Shown here piece after piece: positions 21,410-26,031 of a stretch of DNA of 26,031 nucleotides. The notes under the pieces were generated by a model. It made no database searches, had not been told where the DNA came from, and saw nothing but the letters and a program-made list of their open reading frames with translations. Position 1 is the stretch's first letter. Each line of letters starts with the position of its first letter. The DNA lies in the IMG/VR virus record IMGVR_UViG_3300013101_000073, positions 1 through 26,031 of that record. The stretch is one strand, 5' to 3'. The stretch is from a virus. The translations under genes and the position numbers were made by a program.

Positions 21410-22054
21410 ATGAGTGAATTAAACGAAGAAATTATGGTTAATAAATTTACTGAAGAATCAGCTAGAAACTTCAGAAAACAACTTATTTCAAAAGCTACCT
21501 CTAATCCTGATGCGCCTATAATTATATACATAGACTCCTATGGTGGGTCAATAGATTCATTAAATAGCATGTTAGATGCAATAGAGCAAATGACGAATAT
21601 AATAATTACAGTTTGTACTGGTAAAGCTATGAGCTGTGGTTCAGCACTACTAGCAGCTGGAGACCATAGGTTTTGTGGTAGAAATTCTAGAGTATTAATT
21701 CATCAAGGTTCAGGTGGTGCAACAGGTCCAATAGAGGGATTGCAGAATGATGTTACTGAAAGTAAGAGAATGAACAAGGAACTTATGACCAAGATAGCTA
21801 AGAGGTGTAGTTTAACCCTTAAAGAGCTTAAGTTTGAAATGAAGAAGCAACTAACAAATGAAGATGATGAAGCTAGGGACTTATATTTAACCCCAGAAGC
21901 TGCATTGAAGATTGGTATAATTGACTTCATAGGTATGCCACATATCAAACCAATTATTAATTATAGTGTTGAGATAGCACCTGAAAAAAAATACAGTATT
22001 GATAAAAAACCAATTAAAAAGAAAACTAAAAAGAAAACGGTTAAGCGTAAATAA
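21410..22054 (+). CDS. clpP: ClpP-like serine protease subunit
   Basis: A 214-residue ClpP-fold protease. The oxyanion segment IDSYGGSIDS is at 41-50. The catalytic triad is complete: Ser75 in AMSCGS, His98 in LIHQG and Asp157 in ARDLYLT. It has no long N-terminal propeptide and ends in a very Lys-rich tail (from about 190: KKPIKKKTKKKTVKRK), which host ClpP lacks. S14-family proteases in phages often mature capsids. Here the clpS-clpA pair in the same region and the shared promoter box argue for a degradative partner of ClpA, although a capsid role cannot be ruled out. Confidence 0.92.
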   Translation: MSELNEEIMVNKFTEESARNFRKQLISKATSNPDAPIIIYIDSYGGSIDSLNSMLDAIEQMTNIIITVCTGKAMSCGSALLAAGDHRFCGRNSRVLIHQGSGGATGPIEGLQNDVTESKRMNKELMTKIAKRCSLTLKELKFEMKKQLTNEDDEARDLYLTPEAALKIGIIDFIGMPHIKPIINYSVEIAPEKKYSIDKKPIKKKTKKKTVKRK

Positions 22055-22071
22055 ACCGAATCGAAATAAAT
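22053..22071 (+). promoter_or_regulatory. Phage promoter box 6 (A type)
   Basis: AAACCGAATCGAAATAAAT, overlapping the clpP stop codon and ending 26 bases before ATG 22098. It combines the ACCG start of the T-type boxes with the GAA..GAA core of the A type. Confidence 0.65.
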
Positions 22072-22097
22072 ACAACAAAGAACTGGAGGAATGAATT

Positions 22098-22427
22098 ATG
22101 AGTGAAGAAAATAATGTAACAGATGACGTAGTTAATAAAATTGCAATATCTAATGATGATTGTGACAATGTACGTAAGTACTGTGGACACTTTGGAGTTG
22201 ATAGTAGCGAAGGTTTAGAGGCTGCATTAGCGGGTTTTATAAAAGATAATTCTTTTGAAAATCAACAAGAAGTAAAATTAGAAATATGTAAGTGGATTCT
22301 TGATAGTGCTCATGCATCTTTCAAAGATAGTCTTTGGGATGCACCCAAGAAAGCAGCTGAAGAGGTTGTATTTGATTTGCAATTTGATAAAGATTTAAAA
22401 GATACTCTTTCAGAAAAAGAAGATTAG
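22098..22427 (+). CDS. Acidic hypothetical protein behind promoter box 6
   Basis: A 109-residue, mostly helical, acidic protein with its own promoter box and a strong ribosome-binding site (CTGGAGGAATG, 22083-22093). It contains three Cys residues without a clear metal pattern. The single-gene unit, strong leader and small acidic nature would suit an abundant regulator or inhibitor, but that is inference. It converges with the sigma-like gene, sharing four bases. Not recognised. Confidence 0.7.
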   Translation: MSEENNVTDDVVNKIAISNDDCDNVRKYCGHFGVDSSEGLEAALAGFIKDNSFENQQEVKLEICKWILDSAHASFKDSLWDAPKKAAEEVVFDLQFDKDLKDTLSEKED

Positions 22428-22726
22428 ATTTTTTTCTTTTGTTGATAGAAATAATTATCAACAGCATTTTCACCACCAGAAGAGGTAACATGATCCATCA
22501 TCTTACCTTTGATTCTATTAGAGGCGTAAGTTGAAAAACTAGCACCCTTTTTAGGATCATAAAGGTGAAATGCATCGATAAGCCCATGCATGCCGTGGGA
22601 ATGAAGATCAGTTAATTCTATATGTGGAGGTAAACCTGACTTATGCAACTTATTAGCGTGCATATTAATTAAAGGTGCATACTCTATGAGCATATCGTTT
22701 AAGTGATCTCTTTTTTTATTAGCCAT
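22424..22726 (-). CDS. Region-2-only sigma factor (FliA/sigma28-like)
   Basis: A 100-residue protein read leftward from ATG 22726. Residues about 14-80 match sigma70-family region 2 of the FliA type: YAPLINMHANKL, ELTDLHSHGMHGLIDAFHLYDPKKGASFSTYASNRIKGKMMDHV. Region 2 binds the polymerase clamp and melts and reads the -10 element. Regions 3 and 4, which read the -35 element, are absent, and the protein ends shortly after. A sigma lacking region 4 would recognise only a -10-like box, as T4 gp55 does, and the six single-box motifs in this window are candidate targets. A TATAAT lies six bases before its ATG, so its mRNA is probably leaderless. Confidence 0.85.
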   Translation of the reverse strand: MANKKRDHLNDMLIEYAPLINMHANKLHKSGLPPHIELTDLHSHGMHGLIDAFHLYDPKKGASFSTYASNRIKGKMMDHVTSSGGENAVDNYFYQQKKKI

Positions 22727-22732
22727 GTAGCT

Positions 22733-22741
22733 ATTATACCA
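22733..22741 (-). promoter_or_regulatory. Extended -10 promoter for the sigma-like gene
   Basis: On the minus strand, TGGTATAAT ends six bases before ATG 22726. A normal start distance would put +1 at or next to the A of the ATG. The GTGGTATAAT sequence is the same as in the NAD operon promoter at 8617-8626. Confidence 0.6.
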
Positions 22742-22766
22742 CGATTTATTAGTATAAAGGAATTAT

Positions 22767-22982
22767 ATGACATTTTATGATACTGACAGAATTGTCAGAA
22801 AACAACAAAAGTATGAAAAATTAAAGGCTTACGGCATCATTAATAAGTTAGAGAAGGGAAACTTATCTAACGAGGATATGGTAAAGGCAGTAGATATCTT
22901 ATTAAAAGATGAAAATACTGAATTCCAACAAGATATCCTTAATAGAGCTAAAGCTATACTAGTATCTCGTAAGGAAGAATGA
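22767..22982 (+). CDS. Small helical protein, 71 residues
   Basis: Divergent from the sigma-like gene, starting at ATG 22767 behind AAAGGAAT (22757-22764). It is entirely helical and charged (KQQKYEKLKAYGIINKLEKG, then NEDMVKAVDILLKD). No motif is recognised. Its stop overlaps the start of the secreted protease gene (ATGATG at 22979-22984), so the two are coupled. Confidence 0.7.
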   Translation: MTFYDTDRIVRKQQKYEKLKAYGIINKLEKGNLSNEDMVKAVDILLKDENTEFQQDILNRAKAILVSRKEE

Positions 22983-23794
22983 TGAAAAAAATATTAGCAA
23001 TAAGTACATTAGTATTAATGACAGTGGTACTCTTAAATCCATTGGTGTTGTTTGTCCCATACAAAATAACCCACCCACCTGAGGGTAAAGAAGGTGCCAT
23101 AATACAGATTGTAAATAAACAAGGACATAATTGTACAGCCTTCGTCATATCAGATACAAAGGCCGTAACTGCAGCTCATTGTATTGATATAACCTTAAAC
23201 TATATTGACACGAAGCATAAAGAAAGAGTGGATATGGTAAATAAAGCATTACAAAGTTTAAACAATAGAATTGAAATTCTAAAAGATTGCAAGACACCTC
23301 GATGCCAAGCAGCTTACTTAAGAATGTCGAGAAGTCGTGATCTACTATTACCTAAAGTAGCAAAATTAAGAAATTTAAAAGCCAGTACCTATAAGGTGTT
23401 TAATATGTATGGTAAAGATGTTTGCATTACAGCAACAGCATTTTTTAAAAATGAAAGAGATAGAGATCATGCCATTATTAAGGGTAACTTTAAGAACTTC
23501 ACTAAAATACCATTGAGAGCTGGATTCTTTGTTGAATCAGGTGATAAACTGCGAGCATGTGGATTTGCTGGTGGTAATAAGCCACCAATATGTACAGATT
23601 TTATTGCGCTAGGTCCTGAATCTTTTATGTATGCTGGGCTTGGATATTTCGTTAGAGGTATGAGCGGCGGACCTGTAATAGATAAATATGGCTTTGCAGT
23701 AGGGATAATATCAGCGATGCATGTTGATTATGCATTAATAGATACTACAATTGGTATATTTGATTTTGACTTTGAAAGACCTAAAAAGAAATAA
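22979..23794 (+). CDS. Secreted trypsin-like serine protease
   Basis: A 271-residue S1-fold protease. An N-terminal hydrophobic segment (residues 4-27) acts as signal peptide or anchor, placing the enzyme in the periplasm. The triad is complete: His67 in TAAHC, Asp163 in RDHAII and Ser229 in GMSGGPV. Cys-rich positions (Cys52, Cys68, Cys104, Cys109, Cys149, Cys194, Cys205) suggest disulfides. An unusual charged helical insertion (about 78-135) separates the His and Asp. Start is ATG 22979 or 22982. Possible roles are cutting host envelope proteins or receptors; the secreted thioredoxin-like protein at 25188 could assist folding. Confidence 0.88.
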   Translation: MMKKILAISTLVLMTVVLLNPLVLFVPYKITHPPEGKEGAIIQIVNKQGHNCTAFVISDTKAVTAAHCIDITLNYIDTKHKERVDMVNKALQSLNNRIEILKDCKTPRCQAAYLRMSRSRDLLLPKVAKLRNLKASTYKVFNMYGKDVCITATAFFKNERDRDHAIIKGNFKNFTKIPLRAGFFVESGDKLRACGFAGGNKPPICTDFIALGPESFMYAGLGYFVRGMSGGPVIDKYGFAVGIISAMHVDYALIDTTIGIFDFDFERPKKK

Positions 23795-23816
23795 TTTAAT
23801 AATTAAGGAAACGTTT

Positions 23817-25046
23817 ATGGCTTTGACAATTTTAAGAGATATAGCTAATGTCTCTGGTAAAAATGATAAATTAGAAATCTTAAAAGCTAACTCTGATAAT
23901 AAAGAGTTAGCTGAGTTATTGGATGCGGTGTTCAATTATAACCGTAGATTTTGGGTAAATAAGTTTGATATGCCAGGGCCTGGGTGTGGTAATACACATA
24001 GTGATTTTATGGTCTTATTAAATGAATTAGAAAATAGAACCATTACAGGTAATCAAGCTAAAGATACAGTGAGATTTTTTTTAAATCAATGTTCAGAACA
24101 ACAACAAGAGTGGTATGCTAAAGTCTTACGTAAGGATCTTAAGGCTGGATTCTCAGTTAAAACAGCGGTTAAGGCAGGATTTAAATCAATTCCTGTATTT
24201 GATGTTATGCTTGCTAAAGATGGCAAGCTATGTAAAAAACTAGATGAAGTTATAAATGCAGGTGTATACGTTAGTCCTAAGTTGGATGGTTATAGGTGTT
24301 TGGCGGTAGTGGTCGAAGGCAGTGTCACCCTGTATTCCAGAAATGGCACTATATACAATAACTTCCCTTCTATAACTAAGTCCCTATCAAGTTGCTTTCC
24401 CACTGGGAAATACGTTTTCGATGGTGAGATTATGTCTGATGACTTTCAGGCGATGCAACAGACAGCCTTTGCTGAGAAGCGAGGGCAAACAGTGGGTGAT
24501 GTTAAATATCATGTGTTTGGATATATAGATTATGGTGAGTGGGTCACTCAAAAGTTTAAAATGAATACAATGTCTAGATTAACTGAGTTGGGATTGTTGG
24601 CCAAGAAGTTTGATTCTAATATAATTAAAGTACAACAAACCTTTGTTAATTCTAAAGAGTTAGTTCTTAAAATGGAGAATCAATATTTAACTCAAGGTTA
24701 TGAAGGTGCTATGACACTTCCTGATATACCTTATTTTTTAGGTAAAAAGAGTAATAGGCTTCTTAAGTTTAAGACCATGCTTTCACAGGACTGTACTATC
24801 ATAGGGATGTATGAGGGTAAACTCGGAACTCGTCTAGAGGGTGTGATGGGTGGAATAGTTGTTACTCAAGAAGATGGTTTAGAGTGTGAATGTGGAACTG
24901 GTTTCTCAGATGAAGATAGGAAATATATGTGGGATAACAAGTCTGAATTTATAAATCGGATAGTTGAAATAAAATATCAAGATATTGCCTCTCAAGGTAA
25001 GATGAGGTTCCCAGTTTTTATGAGATATAGAAATGACAAATCGTGA
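23817..25046 (+). CDS. ATP-dependent DNA ligase
   Basis: A 409-residue ligase that seals nicks in phage DNA. ATG 23817 is chosen because AAGGAAA (23805-23811) precedes it; the frame stays open further upstream without a binding site. After an N-terminal helical domain (1-145), the catalytic core has motif I SPKLDGYR with Lys155 as AMP acceptor, YSRNG, motif III VFDGEI, motif IV EGAMTL and motif V LLKFK. The C-terminal OB domain is compact. The layout suggests the T4-type small ligases. It works downstream of RNase H and the dNTP enzymes of this window. Its end overlaps a microgene by 14 bases. Confidence 0.93.
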   Translation: MALTILRDIANVSGKNDKLEILKANSDNKELAELLDAVFNYNRRFWVNKFDMPGPGCGNTHSDFMVLLNELENRTITGNQAKDTVRFFLNQCSEQQQEWYAKVLRKDLKAGFSVKTAVKAGFKSIPVFDVMLAKDGKLCKKLDEVINAGVYVSPKLDGYRCLAVVVEGSVTLYSRNGTIYNNFPSITKSLSSCFPTGKYVFDGEIMSDDFQAMQQTAFAEKRGQTVGDVKYHVFGYIDYGEWVTQKFKMNTMSRLTELGLLAKKFDSNIIKVQQTFVNSKELVLKMENQYLTQGYEGAMTLPDIPYFLGKKSNRLLKFKTMLSQDCTIIGMYEGKLGTRLEGVMGGIVVTQEDGLECECGTGFSDEDRKYMWDNKSEFINRIVEIKYQDIASQGKMRFPVFMRYRNDKS

Positions 25047-25191
25047 ACAGCGAAGTGCTACAAGAGGGTTAACTGAAATGCTAACACATTTGGGTATATT
25101 AACTACAGGTAAAGGGTCAACAAATAGAGTGGTGATATGGAGAAATTTATCTGTTTACTTTAAAATCACTGATAAATCGGAGAGTATATGA
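25033..25191 (+). CDS. Microprotein, probable VLxxLKII family (copy K)
   Basis: A 52-residue basic protein starting inside the ligase gene (ATG 25033, with TATAGAAATG context and no strong ribosome-binding site). The core LTEMLTHLGILTTGKG is followed by a strand-like NRVVIW and an aromatic end (LSVYFKI). It resembles copy G (LLLIMHLGIVPKN). The stop overlaps the next start by four bases. Function unknown. Confidence 0.65.
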   Translation: MTNREQRSATRGLTEMLTHLGILTTGKGSTNRVVIWRNLSVYFKITDKSESI

Positions 25192-25583
25192 AAAAACTAT
25201 TATTAGCATTATGTTTAATAACATCTATGGCAAGTAGTGCTGATGTTATATTATTAACTACACCTCAGCAAGTTAAAGACTTTTTTGCTCAAGGTAAACC
25301 AACTATTATCATGCAAGGTGCTAAGTGGTGTAGTGGATGTACACAAACTTACCCTCATTTTGTAGAAGCTGAAAAAGTATTTAAAGGTAAAGTCTTATTT
25401 GGATATATGGATACAGATAAGATAGCCCTTAAAACAGCTAAAAGATCAAGATATATTCCTACTTTTGTTGTTGGTAAAACAGAAGCAGAATTGAGATCAG
25501 CTGTAAGTTTAGATAAGTTTATAACTAGAGATACACTTGGGTTTATTGAATATGTAACTAGGTTCACAGGTGTATATCCGTAA
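25188..25583 (+). CDS. Secreted thioredoxin-like protein
   Basis: A 131-residue protein with a signal peptide (residues 1-18, KKLLLALCLITSMASSA). The thioredoxin fold carries the active-site motif WCSGC at 47-51 and the cis-Pro loop IPTF at 90-93. Because it is exported, it would act on disulfides in the periplasm or outer membrane rather than recharge the cytoplasmic RNR. Likely clients are the Cys-containing secreted protease at 22979 or envelope proteins; that is inference. It is coupled to the microgene before it (ATGA) and the one after it (TAATG). Confidence 0.87.
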   Translation: MKKLLLALCLITSMASSADVILLTTPQQVKDFFAQGKPTIIMQGAKWCSGCTQTYPHFVEAEKVFKGKVLFGYMDTDKIALKTAKRSRYIPTFVVGKTEAELRSAVSLDKFITRDTLGFIEYVTRFTGVYP

Positions 25584-25738
25584 TGATAGTTGTGAGATTT
25601 AAACCTAATAATAGGTTTGCATTTATAAATGACGCTAAAATAATGGCAGCTATGATAGATGTAATGCAATTATTAAGGCTAATGAATGTCATTAGTACAA
25701 CAATGGGTGATAATAAGCTGTTTGTAAAATTAGGGTAA
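25583..25738 (+). CDS. Microprotein, possible VLxxLKII family (copy L)
   Basis: A 51-residue protein sharing one base with the previous stop (TAATG). It has MIDVMQLLRLMNVISTTMGDNKLFVKLG, a hydrophobic Leu-rich helix followed by a turn and a short strand. This is like the family core but with changed spacing. The next gene starts two bases after its stop. Function unknown. Confidence 0.6.
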   Translation: MIVVRFKPNNRFAFINDAKIMAAMIDVMQLLRLMNVISTTMGDNKLFVKLG

Positions 25739-25740
25739 AT

Positions 25741-26025
25741 ATGAAAGAAAAAGAATTAGAATGTATAAATAAATTAATATACGAAGATTTATATGAAGAT
25801 TTTAAAGAGTATATCTTAGATAACAAGTTGGCTAAAGAGGAAGATTTTAGGTTGTTAGCTAGAGATACTGAACGAGCAAGATTTGTCTGTTACACTTTAG
25901 ATCAAGCGGCTAAAGCAGAAAAGATAATATTATTAGACTATGAGTGGACATTTTTACCTATTGAATTAATTAAGGTAACTTGTGTAACTGAAAGAGAAAA
26001 AAGAGAGTTTACATATGGCCATTGA
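25741..26025 (+). CDS. Hypothetical protein, 94 residues
   Basis: A soluble acidic protein, largely helical in the first 65 residues with a strand-like end (WTFLPIELIKVTCV). No signal peptide or catalytic motif. It follows a microgene and overlaps the next start by eleven bases. Not recognised. Confidence 0.68.
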   Translation: MKEKELECINKLIYEDLYEDFKEYILDNKLAKEEDFRLLARDTERARFVCYTLDQAAKAEKIILLDYEWTFLPIELIKVTCVTEREKREFTYGH

Positions 26026-26031
26026 TATTAT
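26015..26031 (+). CDS. Start of a gene running off the right edge (partial)
   Basis: ATG 26015 opens a frame (Met-Ala-Ile-Asp-Ile) that continues beyond the window. AGAGAG lies upstream at 26002-26007, and the overlap with the previous stop fits the local style. Only five residues are visible. Confidence 0.45.

Noticed and set aside
22415-22440. AAAAGAA/TTCTTTT stem as a bidirectional terminator between 22098 and the sigma-like gene
   Set aside because: The stem is entirely A/T-rich and lies mostly in coding sequence; chance pairing is likely.
23751-23816. Upstream in-frame TTG start of the DNA ligase
   Set aside because: It lies within the protease gene with no ribosome-binding site; ATG 23817 has AAGGAAA upstream and fits ligase length.
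1-26031. CRISPR arrays, insertion sequences, integrase or attachment sites
   Set aside because: No regularly spaced repeats, transposase motifs or integrase genes were seen.

Overview
The window reads as part of a large, strongly AT-rich, lytic double-stranded DNA phage genome infecting a Gram-negative bacterium. Genes are packed tightly, usually with 4-base ATGA or TAATG start/stop overlaps, and nearly all lie on the + strand. Phage-type nucleic-acid enzymes are present: RNase H, a compact class II ribonucleotide reductase, ThyX, an ATP-dependent DNA ligase and an RNA ligase. A single tRNA-Gln and dozens of very small genes fit the same picture. Exported beta-barrel-like proteins that end in Phe point to an outer-membrane host. 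No capsid, tail or DNA polymerase gene is visible, so this is an accessory and metabolic region.

Layout. 1-1831: end of a barrel-like gene, a UUCG-loop terminator, a second secreted barrel-like protein and a run of membrane proteins. 1824-6440: a dense block of microgenes with RNase H, two CxxC zinc-ribbon proteins and small membrane proteins. 6396-8255 (minus): class II RNR. 8471-8577: tRNA-Gln behind a phage-type promoter box. 8675-13786: one long operon for NAD+ rebuilding and ADP-ribose handling (NMN adenylyltransferase-Nudix fusion, divergent PRPP-synthetase-like protein, repeat protein, HAD-like phosphatase, macrodomain, NAMPT), closed by a terminator. 13821-16443: promoter box, a three-way-junction RNA with a tRNA-acceptor-like end, a microgene, an Rnl5-like RNA ligase, a metallophosphoesterase and an unknown protein. 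16452-16682: a large structured non-coding region closed by a perfect 15-bp helix. 16695-22054: ClpS, ClpA, ThyX and ClpP, together a phage-encoded Clp protease. 22053-26031: an acidic protein, a minus-strand sigma factor consisting only of region 2, a secreted trypsin-like protease, DNA ligase, a secreted thioredoxin-like protein and more microgenes.

Three unifying observations stand out. (1) A 19-bp box, WAAACMGAWTCGAWAWWAW, occurs six times in intergenic positions, always on the + strand. It sits just before the tRNA, the three-way-junction RNA, clpS, the clpP leader hairpin and two gene starts. The two GAW triplets covary (GAT..GAT or GAA..GAA). It is probably a middle/late promoter and may be read by the small sigma factor. 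(2) At least six, and perhaps fourteen, 47-75-residue proteins share a core of the type VLxxLKII and look like one scattered microprotein family. (3) Three non-coding segments have perfect long helices (13848-13936, 16452-16682, 21340-21392).

Functional assignments for the enzymes rest on motifs read directly. Structures and promoters were found by eye and were not scored by folding or motif software.
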